DNA from: Serpula lacrymans var. lacrymans S7.9
Taxonomy: Eukaryota; Basidiomycota; Agaricomycetes; Boletales; Serpulaceae
Direction of reading: 5' to 3'
Length of the DNA: 64,000 nucleotides
NCBI RefSeq assembly: GCF_000218685.1
Contig: NW_006763297.1
Location: 2,228,912-2,292,911 of the forward strand
The first letter of the stretch is position 1. Every line of letters begins with the position of its first letter. The position numbers were made by a program, and so were the translations under genes. The notes under the pieces are model-generated. The model was given only the letters and a program-made list of their open reading frames with translations. It was not told where the DNA came from and did not search any database. Below, one piece after another: positions 33,261 through 43,614 of the stretch.

Positions 33261-34403
33261 AATTATCGAATAGCATGCTTAGGCTGCTGGTGACTCAGCA
33301 TGACAGGGGAAAATACTCCTGAAATGCACTAAGGTTATTCTGTAACATATAATCATAGGTAAGTTCCCAGCAGCTTAAAATATTATTGTCCTTTTCCAGC
33401 AGTTTCTATTTTTTACATGTTGCAGTATTTTGTTTGTAAACCAACTATTATGTTATGGTAGGACCTGGATGAACCTAAGGTTGAACTGGGACAGTGATTC
33501 AGAGTAGCCCTCACGTAGGTTCATCCCAAGTCACATGAAATTGCATCAGCATGCAGAGCACACCTTTCAGCCATTTTTGTTTTCACAAAAATTTATAATC
33601 AATTGTATGCGTGGGGACATATAGTGGATAAAATGGGTGTTGGCTTGTGGATGCTGGGCTGCCACAAAGAGCCAGCAATTTGTCTCATGCAAGACATGTT
33701 CTGCCTTTGACAATGATGCAGCAGAGGGAAGGATAATGAATATGTAGTACTTACTCGGACTGGTATCTTTGTGCATTTTTCAGTTCAGGCACTTGGATAA
33801 AGCTGCACAATTCAAAAAAATATCATATCTTTTGGATCAGCACATTAAATGGATTTGTGACATATCTTTGCCTGGTTGCAAGAGTGTTACATTATTTAAA
33901 GTTGGATGAGCCTGAATGAGAGGTATTGTAATCCTGCAGATGTATATGCTTGGTATTGTCAAACATCTTGTATTCCTTTGACTATAAGCCATTTTAAGTA
34001 ACATTGATAGAAATCCAGGGTAGATAAATCTACTTTGTGATATGCAGTAAATTATATGATAAGTAGGAATGACAAAGTTATATAGTCAGTTAAGGAAAAG
34101 AGATATGGTTGAATTATCTCCTAATCAACTGAATTAAATCAGGTTAATTTGTAAATGGTTATATGTCACAATTAGTTACACTAACCTTTGGTCAAAGTCT
34201 CCTCCATCAATCTATAGTATATGATATTACACTAGAAGCTGGACAAATTAAGGTTCAATTGAGAGTAAACACCATTTGAAATTTGTATATATGTTATAAA
34301 TGATGAAAGCAGGTAGTATTGTATTCTGCTTCATGGCTATTAGTACTATTGATAATGTATTGATGTTGGCTACATTTATGCAGGAACTATTTTTGCAGTA
34401 AAG
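33261..34403. other. Right interior of the hAT-like element, no gene
   Basis: AT-rich; only short frames. No transposase motif was found on either strand. Confidence 0.5.
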
Positions 34404-34630
34404 CCCCCCTGACACCATGTGACATGTGGCAAATGTCTGGGATTATCCCACCATAACAAATGGTCTGATACCATGGGAAAATCCCAGAAGGGTGGTATTA
34501 TCCCACTTCTGGGATGATCCCATCCTTGCTGGAGCACTTGGGATGATACCAGGAAAAACAAGCTCTTAGCTTTATACATTTACACAGATAGTTGAAGCTA
34601 AATGCTTATGTTTTGGGGGTGACTGAAGTG
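34404..34630 (-). repeat. Right terminal inverted repeat of the hAT-like element
   Basis: About 227 bp; its complement matches 23493-23735. It ends CTGAAGTG at the 8-bp duplication. Confidence 0.85.
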
Positions 34631-35030
34631 GGAGAGCAACTATTGTACAACTTTTAACTTGATTAATCAGCAGGTGAGAGACTTGTACTAATAATAGAGG
34701 ATTGTCACGCGTGTTCAGGAACCGTATCCTCATAATGAGGTACAATCCTGAATAAGGTGTTTATTAGTATAACCAGGCTTTATTGAAGCTTGGAGCTGGT
34801 TGGCGAAATGCCTACTACCAGTCCTTACTCAGTGTGCTGGCTGGCTGGGAGTGATACCCAGTCTCTGATCTGTGATATAAAATGGTAGCGATGGTTAAGA
34901 AAGCCTGTGAGGGCTATGAGAAGTAAGACGGCAAACGATACCTCTAGCCCTAGAGCCAGAGGTGTAATGGGAAAAGTGTTCGATAACCAAGACATAGTGA
35001 AGATAAGAAAATAATAAAATGGTCCTTACA

Positions 35031-35679
35031 GTTGTGCCCTCACTTTTGTTGCCTCCCTTACTCTCCTTCCCTTACTTGGTGCCACTATGTACCCTCCTCT
35101 TCTATCTGTTCTTTTCTCATGAGACAGTCATTTTTGGTTCCCCACCATTGTCCACTTTTTTGTCACCTCCACACTCCTCCTACTTGTCCTCCTCGCACCT
35201 CCTCCACATCTGACACCTCTTTCCATCCACTTCTGTCGCCAATCTGTCAACCACCACATGCCACTACTGATTTCAGCAAAGCCTCAGCGGCCGGTCCAAA
35301 TTTGGCAGCTGATCCACCCCCACAACATTGATCTGCCACCACATACTATCAAATCATTAGTAACTTATCTTGCCTGGCTAGAACACGGCTAGGTAGTTTT
35401 TGAGCTGGAAACAGTCCATCCTCTTGCGTCGCCCATGTACATTGCTGCCCCATTTGCTTGGGTACACTTATTTTTTGTCCATTGCCCCTGCTACAGCTAG
35501 GGTTGTCACATGCTGCCTGGGACACACCTGTTCCAGATTGGAACTACTCCACTGCCTCCCTCATTTGACCAGGTGGTCCACTACAACCAGACCATTGGTA
35601 AGGCCATGGAACTGTTGGATTTGGACTAGGTGGTGAACTGGTGGCTCCAGTTCCTTTTTTTTGGTAGGACATTCATTTG
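35031..35679. other. C/T-rich gap between two solo LTRs
   Basis: About 650 bases, pyrimidine-rich on the plus strand. One frame near 35510-35625 reads FQIGTTPLPPSFDQVVHYNQ, which looks protein-like, but no family is recognised and stops follow. Probably old debris. Confidence 0.4.
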
Positions 35680-36368
35680 TGTAAGGACCATTTTATTATT
35701 TTCTTATCTTCTCTATGTCTTGGTTCTCGAACACTTTTCCCATTACACCTCTAGCTCTAGGGCTAGAGGTATTGTTTGCTATTTTACTTCTCATAGCCCT
35801 TACAGGCTTTCTCAACCATCACTACCACTTTATATCACAGATCAGAGACTGGGTATCACTCCCAGCCAGCCAGCACACTGAGTAAGGACTGGTAGTAGGC
35901 ATTTCGCCAACCAGCTCCAAGCCCCATCAGTGCCTGGATATACTAATAGACGCTTTAGTCAGGATCGTACCTCATCATGAGGATACGGTTCCTGAACATG
36001 CGTGACAACACCTATTATTAGTACAACTCTCTCACCTGCTGATTAATCATTCAAAGTCATACAATAGTTATTCCTTTTTCTTATTGGTCGATTTATTCCT
36101 CAGACCACTTTTTGTTTATTCCTCTTTCAATCTGAGGGACGGACAGTTAGCTATATAAACCCTACACATCTCATGTATAGTTCTTTAGCTTTCTATTACT
36201 TGATTTACCCGCTTTACTCCTCAACCGAAATCCTTGAGTTTACTCCCAAGTCCTCTACTTGCTATATTTACTAGTATCTGTTGACCTCAAGCTCATCGGA
36301 CCTCTTACTCCCTGCAAGCGCAGTCGGAGATGGGTATTGATTTTGTTATAGTTTAACGTTGCCTCACA
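35680..36368 (+). mobile_element. Solo LTR, family A copy 5, target duplication ATTTG
   Basis: 689 bp, TGTAAGGACC to GCCTCACA, with exact ATTTG on both sides (35675-35679 and 36369-36373). Confidence 0.92.
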
Positions 36369-38624
36369 ATTTGCAGTGCAATTATTCTTGATTTTTGAAT
36401 CATTTTTATGGACACATATTTTTTCAGAATGCCGAACTGATAACAAGGGAACTGTGTTGATACTGGTGATATTTTTATCTTGCTTTTTTTTACTGCATAT
36501 TTCTATAACATCATGATTTTCTTGCTCTCTTTTGCTATTAGACTTTATTTTATGGCTGTACAAAACTATAACGCTATACACAGCATTTACTGTTTTATTC
36601 TCTTCTTTTCCTTATTTTAACAATCTTATCCTGTACTACCTGCACAAGATTTGTCAGCACATATTCCTTCCTTCATGTTCTTTCTCATTCTTTTTGCACA
36701 GTATAGCCTTCTTTTCTTTTACTATATAAACCCCTGTATTCTACCTTATGGCAAAAGAAAATCAAAACTAGACTTGTCCTCTAATCTCAAGTCCACTACT
36801 CTACTGCAACTTGTGATCCAGTGTGGTCACAACACTTTCCACTGCTACTACTGTTAACTGCTGTCATCATCACTCTCCACTGTTGAAGTCACTATCATCC
36901 CTTTTGATTAGAGTCTTTTTGAGCACAAAAATTTGTGCATCAGGAGCCTGCTATCACTGGGAATCTTGTCATCTCATCAGGAAAAACACTTTGGCTATAT
37001 AGACTCTAATAGTACTATAGTTGCAAATATAGCTGTCATAGTGATCATAGCTACAATAGAAACCCCAACATCTGTTCAGGAACAATGTGCTCTTATAGTA
37101 CTCTTATAGTTGGCTATAGCCTCTTATAGCACTTATAGCACTTATAGCATATGGCTGACTATATGAGCTATGAGAGAACTTGTGGCTGATTTAAAAAAAT
37201 AATCACACACCCAAGATTTGAACTCTCAACCTGTTGGTCCGCTTTTTTGCTGACCAATCAATCTACAACCACATACCACACATTTATCCACTACACTGTA
37301 TAGGCTTACAAAATATACTATACATGTGCAATATATTGACCTTCATGGACTTGTCATTTTTCTCACACACTGCCACAACTTATACTTGGACAAAACATTA
37401 CTATAAATATGTACTATGGTCTCAACAGCTATATAGGCTATTATTGCTATAAGAGCCATTATAATGCCTTGGCTAGCTATATAATATTATACTGGTGCTA
37501 TGTGTGCTCAAACTTATAGTACTATGAGAGCTATAATAGCATAAATAGTATCACCTTTTCTATATAGTGCTATTAGAGCTATAATAGTATAAATAGTATT
37601 GCCTCTGCTATATTGCCAAAATGTTTTTTCTGATGCTATAGTACTATAAGAGCTATAATAGCATATATAGTATTGCCTCTGCTATATAGCCAAAGTGCTT
37701 TTCTTGATGCTTGTCATTCTCAAACCTATCTTGTGCTACAATTAGCAAGGTAGTGTTTGCCTATATCCATCTCAGCCCCATATTCAGCAAAAAGGCCCTA
37801 TCTACCAACTTCCATCTATCTCTCCTCCTCCAAACCCACACATCTCTGGGTTTTGCTTTGAAGGATCATAACACTCACCACCCCATGAACAACCAGAGCA
37901 CCCATCGTTCTAGGAGGCAAAGCCCATAAACAAGTTCCATGGGATCTGGGAGATTGTTTGTTAGTATGTTTTGTGTATGGTTTTCTAGCAACAATAGTCT
38001 TCATCATCACCACCGCTGGAATTAATTCTTATGGTTCAGACAAACCAAACTTATATACTTTGGCTTATACACACCATATGAATGCTACCTGATATGGGCT
38101 GTGAAAATTATATCCAAATGTAATAATATAGTTGCACAAAACTGTACTTAGATAAATAGTTTACTTGAACTATACTGGAATTTAACCATCTGGTTTTCCA
38201 AAACTATACCATGGAAATAGGGTATTAAAGCCATATCATAGTGATATGGATACATACAACTATACTTTGATAAATGGCGTGGTAAAACCACACTGTAATA
38301 CGCTGCTATGGTTTCATAACTGTATCTGGGTAAACAGTGTATCAGAACCATACTAATACTATAGTATAATAATATGGGTGTATGGGACCATACTTCAGTA
38401 AACAGTATATTAAAACCATACAATAATACACACTATAGTTTCATAGGACCATACTTTAGTATATTTAGATTATATGGTTTCACAAGATCATCCTTCAATA
38501 AATAGAATATAGGAACCCCGAAAATGACGCTAATCTGTGCTGTACGCTTATGTAATCCGTGTCATAGAGCGAGCCTGAGGGCTGTGGGCAATTCCTGATC
38601 ATAGTCCAGTACTTACTGTCCACA
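36369..38624. repeat. AT-rich repetitive gap without genes
   Basis: From about 36990 to 37690 the sequence is dominated by variants of CTATAGTACTATAAGAGCTA and AGCTATAATAGCATA. From about 38130 to 38515 a degenerate ~70-80-bp unit recurs (variants of TAAACAGTRTATTAAAACCA). A tRNA-like stretch lies near 37215-37265. No coding frame is convincing. The last ~100 bases should be the upstream region of the Ysc84-like gene. Confidence 0.6.
37215..37265 (-). other. tRNA-like sequence (A-box and B-box), likely tRNA pseudogene or SINE head
   Basis: The minus strand has TAGATTGATTGGT (37265-37253), close to an A box, and GAGTTCAAATC (37225-37215), close to a B box, spaced as in a tRNA. The T-stem TGAGA/TCTTG pairs only with two wobbles. 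A functional tRNA is unlikely. Confidence 0.35.
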
Positions 38625-39651
38625 ATGTCTATGTTTGACAAGTTCAAGAAAGGTGCGCAGAAAGCTGGCCTTCAAGCGACGAGCTTCGTCATGGATAGCT
38701 CGTCAAAAGTCGCCACTGGATCAAGAGACTTTGTACAAGGATTCGGTTTGCCAGGAGAAGCAGAGAAGGCGGCTAAGATCCTAGACAGCTTCTTGGGTAC
38801 GTTTGTGGTCCTTACAGCACTTACAGTGCGAGTATTTACTTCGACCTATCGCAGCTGACCCTGATCACCCTGAATCTGCGTTGAACTCTATCCCAAAGGC
38901 TGTCTTACAGCGTGCGCGAGGTGAGCAGTAACCGCCAGATAAATGCAGTGCAGCAGTTTTCAACAGAGGTGTAACAGGACTTGCCGTGTTCCAAGTCATC
39001 AAGGCTGGATTTGTTTTCTCTGGTAAAGCTGGCTCGGGAATCGTCATTGCACGACTTCCCGATGGCTCTTGGTCGGCCCCTTCATGCATAGCTACAGGAG
39101 GTCTTGGCTGGGGTTTACAAATTGGCGCAGATATAACGGATTTTGTGGTTGTGCTCAATAGCGAGGATGCAGTCAGGGCGTTCTCAATCGGCGGTAATGT
39201 CACGATTGGCGGGAATATCAGCGCTGCTGCGGGCCCTATTGGTACAGGAGGAAGTGTACAGGCAAGCTTGGCGCACCCAGCACCAATGTTCTCTTATTCC
39301 AAATCAAAGGGTAAGTGGCGTACGATCCAAAGTTAGTAAAACGCAAACTAGGAATATTTTCACCTTGCAGGTCTCTTTGCTGGCCTGTCTTTGGAAGGAA
39401 CAGTTTTGATTCAAAGGGCAGATGCTAACCGCGAGTTCTATGGATCCAATGTCCCTGCCCGCGATATTCTTGGTGGCCGAGTACCTCCACCTGAAGTAGC
39501 TTCCCGGCTTTATGAAATCATAGAGGCTGCAGAAGGCTTAGACGAATCTGGAGTTCCGGAAGCTGCGTACGTTCCCACTGCCACCGGTGAACACATGGGA
39601 GTAGGAGGCATGGGGGGCCATCACACTGTATTCGACGCTGAGGGGCAGTAA
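38625..39651 (+). CDS. Ysc84/SH3YL1-domain actin-associated protein without SH3 domain
   Basis: Four exons: 38625-38796, 38855-38920, 38969-39310 and 39371-39651. The protein of about 286 residues has the Ysc84 (lipid-binding actin regulator) domain: DPDHPESALNSIPKAVLQRA, then GVTGLAVFQVIKAGFVFSGK, GSGIVIARLPDGSWSAPSCI, GGLGWGLQIGADITDFVVVL, and SLEGTVLIQRADANREFYGS near the end. In yeast, such proteins bind Las17 and phosphoinositides at endocytic sites. The C-terminal SH3 domain of yeast Ysc84 is absent; after the domain there are only about 60 residues rich in Gly and acidic residues. Exon 3 needs the AG at 38967-38968 as acceptor, since the AG two bases earlier would bring in a stop. Confidence 0.9.
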
Positions 39652-39950
39652 ATGCTAGTTTTCAGGAGGCTTTGGAGAGGAAGACATGACAAGTTGGCTG
39701 CTGTATACGATAACGAAAGTCCTAACGTCTAGTGATGTTTTTCATTGTTTGCATATTTCCTTAAATCTTTTACTGTAGTAAGAAAGTTCAGATTCACCTA
39801 TGACTGGGACTCAATGCCCCCATTCTCTTCTGTGAGACCAAGTACATATCTCCGATAGCCAATAAATGTAGCCGTTGCTTCATAAACTGGATATCCAATT
39901 ACTGTAAGAACATCTAGATGGTATCATAACATAGGCTCATGGTGAATATG

Positions 39951-42141
39951 TTAAAACTTGAAGTAGGGGTCCCAGAAACTCCTGGTCCCATTCGTGCTTG
40001 CCGTGTTCTCGATACCAAGCAACCTCATCACGAGACTGTAGATTTGCACGTTATCAAACCCTTTCATGATGTAGTGATCGTCAGACGTAGAGTCCCATGC
40101 TTCCACAGACTCGGACAGAGAAGAAAGGGATGACTTTGCCCCATGGGAGAATGGACCGTGCGCGACAAACATGGCTCGCATAGATGGCTCATCGTTGTCA
40201 TAACCATGGTTCTGTAAAGCAGCAAAATATGTATAGGTGACTTCAGGCTGAAACAGGATTCTACTTACCCCTTTGGAGACACCGCTCTCTCCTTCCACTC
40301 TGTTTGTCAGAGCATAATGCATGTTTGGCACGACGTAGATAGGGGCGATACGATAGTGATTGGCAAAGTGATACCGCTCTGGCATCGTTTCGTGGGTGAA
40401 CACGTCAAACCGTCCGGGGTTCAAACCTGCTTCATTAAGGAGTATATCAAGGTATTTAGATTCGTTAGTTCCGGGTTTGAAGCGCAATCCGGCAGATGGC
40501 CAACCTGGATAAGCCATTAAACAGATATAAGTTATTACGGAAGGAATGCAGCGCACCATCACTGTGCTCAATTAGGTCATAACCTTCTCCAAGAATATCA
40601 TCAAGATAGACCCACTCGGGGTGGCTGGTGTCAGTCATACCATGATCACTGACGAAAATAATGTCGACTATATCCGTGAGGTTTCGTTCCTCTAGTGAGT
40701 TGTGAAGATCTTTCGCGAAAATGTCTACTTCCGCTAACGTTTTCTTTATTATGAAATTTGAATGAGAAAAATAATCTCAAAGTTAAAGAGTAGCAACTAA
40801 CGTTAGTCAAAGCCGACATAGGACCAGTGAGATGACCAGCTTGGTCCAGAGAAGGGTCGTATGCTAAGTGCAATAAGCTAATCAAACAAGTTAGATTGCG
40901 CATGAAAATCAAACATACCCATGATGAGCTGAGGCCTTGTTTCAAGAGGAAAATCTATCCAGGTCATAATTTGATCGAGCTTCTCCTGAAGAGGGACTAG
41001 GTTCTTCATACAGGTTTTCAGAAACAACTTCAATATATCAGCAAAAGGTATAATTACCCTCCAAGGAATATAGTACGTAGGTGAACACCCCGATGTTGTC
41101 ACTGGAGGACCAGGCCTGCGTAAACCGATAAGTATATGCGCAGGTAGTTCTGGCGAATCCACTAACCACATTAAATTAGCTGTTATCGCACCAGATTTCT
41201 CTGCTGTCTCCCACATCTAAAAAAATTGCTGCAATCAAAAAACTAGGTTGAATATTCAGCTCTCGGGGCACCCACTGGTTCGCCGAACCACCAGGAGGAA
41301 TTCCAAGACGCCTCGGGACGATTGTATGCAAATTCACTGCGAATTACAGGATCCCAGAAGTTCTGTACGGAGTCAAATGATTGAGTTCAACAGTCGCCCC
41401 ATATGCTGCAGAACTTACGTTGGCAATGATACCATGGGATTCCGCATATAGCCCAGTCCTGCGCAAAAATAGTATATAAGTAATGAAGAATTGATAAAAT
41501 ATTGTTCCTGACTTACATCAATGCCCAGTGATTGCTTAGCACGATAACTTTATGTCAATCCTCTGCGTGTGTGTGAAAGATAAGATACTCACGGGAACGT
41601 CAAAGTCTATTGCAATTTAGCACCACGTCTCACAAGATACTGACGGCTCAAACTTACTGGGAAGATAGGTTTCATGTATTTAGCTCTGAGGCCTTTCTTA
41701 CTGATATCGAGCAAGTGGGGTGTAAAGCCTCGGTCCAGATAGTCTGCCCTAAAAGATAACTTTAAAAGGCATCATCAATGGTATTAAGAGCTAAGTGTAC
41801 CGTAAGCCATCTATGGATACGATGAGCACAGTTTTCTTGAACTCGTGAGTCCCATTCGAATAGAGTGTGTCGTCTGCACCAGGAGCGGGAGATGCCGCAC
41901 GTAAAGTGGACAGAACCTTGGCCAGAGCGCCACCAAATATGAGTGCTATGAGAACACCTGCGATAGTTGCGTATTTCTTTTCGCGAGAAGATCTAGTGGG
42001 CTGGGGCTTGTCCTGGTCCTCCAGGTCGCATGGTTGACCTTGCACGTATTCTGGTAGGTTTGCATCTTCCAGAAGACCTACGAGCTCGTCTTCAGTCGCC
42101 GGTGAGTTCGCTTTCGCTTTCTTGGTATTTGGGTGAGACAT
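39951..42141 (-). CDS. Type I phosphodiesterase / nucleotide pyrophosphatase (ENPP-like membrane enzyme)
   Basis: A gene of a dozen or so short exons on the minus strand. I start at the ATG 42139-42141 (MSHPNTKKAKANSP). The N-terminus is cytosolic and polar; one membrane anchor follows (YATIAGVLIALIFGGALAKV, near residue 65). The catalytic domain shows VSIDGLRADY (metal-binding Asp), TLTFPNHWALMTGLYAESHG spliced from several exons (Thr nucleophile), NFWDPV, ITANLMWPG, GCSPTYYIPW, YDPSLDQAGHLTGP and VSDHGMTDT (metal ligands). The C-terminal exons carry THETMPERYHFANHYRIAPI and GYDNDEPSMRAMFVAHGP and end WDPYFKF. Such enzymes cleave nucleotide pyrophosphates or phosphodiesters outside the cytosol, like yeast Npp1/Npp2. 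Its 3' end converges on the Ysc84-like gene, with 299 bases between them. Confidence 0.9.
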
Positions 42142-42325
42142 TTCTTCTGCTACACAATGGGGAGCTGTGCGGGCCACTGTAGAGGTAAAAGGCAGAGGAC
42201 GTGAAGAAGAACCGAGGAATACGAGTATGGTATCGCTTTAGACTTGACTGCTTTTGGTCTGTATTCGTTACATAAGCATCCTATTCGTGTAAATTCCCAC
42301 GATCACATACTAGATCGAGTCCACC
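42142..42325. promoter_or_regulatory. Shared upstream region of the ENPP-like and cis-prenyltransferase genes
   Basis: Only 184 bases separate the two divergent ATGs, so a shared promoter is inferred. No motif was assigned. Confidence 0.4.
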
Positions 42326-43417
42326 ATGTTCGCGTTCCTGCAGACGTGGCTTTCGTGGTTATGGCTCCAGCTGCAGAATGTTATCCTTGCCGTCCTCGCT
42401 GCAGGTCCCATTCCACGCCATATCGCATTCGTGATGGATGGAAACAGACGCTATGCTAGGCAGAAGGGTTACAAGGTTCAGGTTGGACACGCTGAGGGCT
42501 TTACTACTCTACAAAAAGTAGGTTGGTTGTCGTGTTCAGACGCGGGATCAAATTATCTCATATGGATTTAAATACGTTTGCCAGATTCTCGGAATATGTT
42601 TAAAGCTCAATGTTCGCTGCGTAAGCGTATATGCATTTGCCATAAACAACTTTAAGCGTCCCAAGGAAGAAGTAGACGCGCTAATGGCTTTGGCGGAGGA
42701 AAAACTTGTAAAAATATGTGAACATGGGTATGTCCACTCCCTGAAAGCTTCATGTTGGGTGATCAACGGTGTAAAGAGAGCTGTTGGATGAATACGGCGT
42801 ACGGCTTAACGTACTGGGTGATACAGCCCTTTTGCCTGCTCATGTACAGGACATCGTAACGAAGGCGGAGAATATGACGCGACAAAACGACAAGTGAATA
42901 CTACTTTTTTCTTTGATCAATTCTGAAGGTGATCATGCGGTTATTATAGAGCAATTCTAAATATCCACATGCCATATGCCTCGCGGCACGAGATAACAAT
43001 GGCAGTACAGGCAGCTGTTAACAAATCGCTGGACGCTGGTGAAGGTGATGACCCGTAAGTCTTCATGTTATTTGTTCTCCGTACTTAATCTCATGCATTT
43101 ATACAAAGCCAAATCACCGAACAGGACATTGAGGATCAGTTAATGACATCTCGCGTGGGTAGTCCTCCTTTGGACATCCTAGTTAGAACGAGTGGTGTCA
43201 AGAGACTGAGTGACTACCTACTGTGGCAGGTATGCATCCACTTATACCGCTCGTCCGCCATAAAACTGACTTTTGCGTTTAGTGCTGCGAAAATACACAA
43301 ATACACTTCGTAGACACATATTGGCCTGACTTTGGTTTGTGGGATTTCATTCCTATTTTACTTGAATTCCAGCAAAAAATATGGGCTCAAGAACGGACAA
43401 CGAAAAAAAAGCTATAG
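42326..43417 (+). CDS. RER2: Cis-prenyltransferase (dehydrodolichyl diphosphate synthase, Rer2/Srt1/DHDDS type)
   Basis: Six or so exons. The N-terminus has a hydrophobic stretch ([19 protein letters not shown]), then [20 protein letters not shown] with the catalytic MDGNRR Asp, and [11 protein letters not shown]. Later exons carry [69 protein letters not shown] (substrate-binding RTSG..RLSD), LLWQ and [20 protein letters not shown] before the stop. The enzyme adds isoprene units in cis to make the dolichol precursor for protein glycosylation at the ER. It probably needs a Nus1-type partner, as in other fungi. It converges on MDN1 with about 200 bases between the stop codons. Confidence 0.93.
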
Positions 43418-43614
43418 TTCTTTATAATTCTCTCTGTACACTCTTTAACCTTATCACCCCACCTCAATTGCATTGGGACACGCTCCGGCACAGCTGCTCA
43501 TTTCAAGAACTATAGTGATAATTAACAATAGCATATATACGTAGTTTTAGACATTCTATAGAGGTACATAAACTGAAAAACACTGTTCACAGGCACGCAA
43601 AAAAAAAACATTTT

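Larger units (their letters stand above)
23493..34630. mobile_element. hAT-like non-autonomous DNA transposon carrying a palindromic minisatellite and a Gypsy insertion
   Basis: Both ends read inward as CACTTCAGTCACCCCCAAAA and stay near-identical for about 230 bp. The exact 8-bp duplication GGAGAGCA flanks it (23485-23492 and 34631-34638). An 8-bp duplication and CA-starting inverted ends are typical of hAT elements; the assignment is inference because no transposase is present. Without the Gypsy element it is about 4.3 kb. Its interior has no recognisable gene and is filled with GGGATNATCCC palindromes, which also occur inside the terminal repeats. Confidence 0.8.
23187..35030 (-). mobile_element. 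Solo LTR, family A copy 4, split by the 11-kb hAT-like element
   Basis: The LTR parts are 23187-23492 and 34639-35030 (about 698 bp in all). The left part begins TGTGAG and the right part ends GGTCCTTACA. The flanks GTTGC (23182-23186) and GTTGT (35031-35035) are a probable target duplication with one difference. Only these two edge pieces belong to the LTR; everything between them is the inserted element and one copy of its 8-bp duplication. Confidence 0.88.

Noticed and set aside
23493..34630. The possibility that the hAT-like element encodes its own transposase
   Set aside because: All six frames of the interior outside the Gypsy element show only short frames without known motifs.
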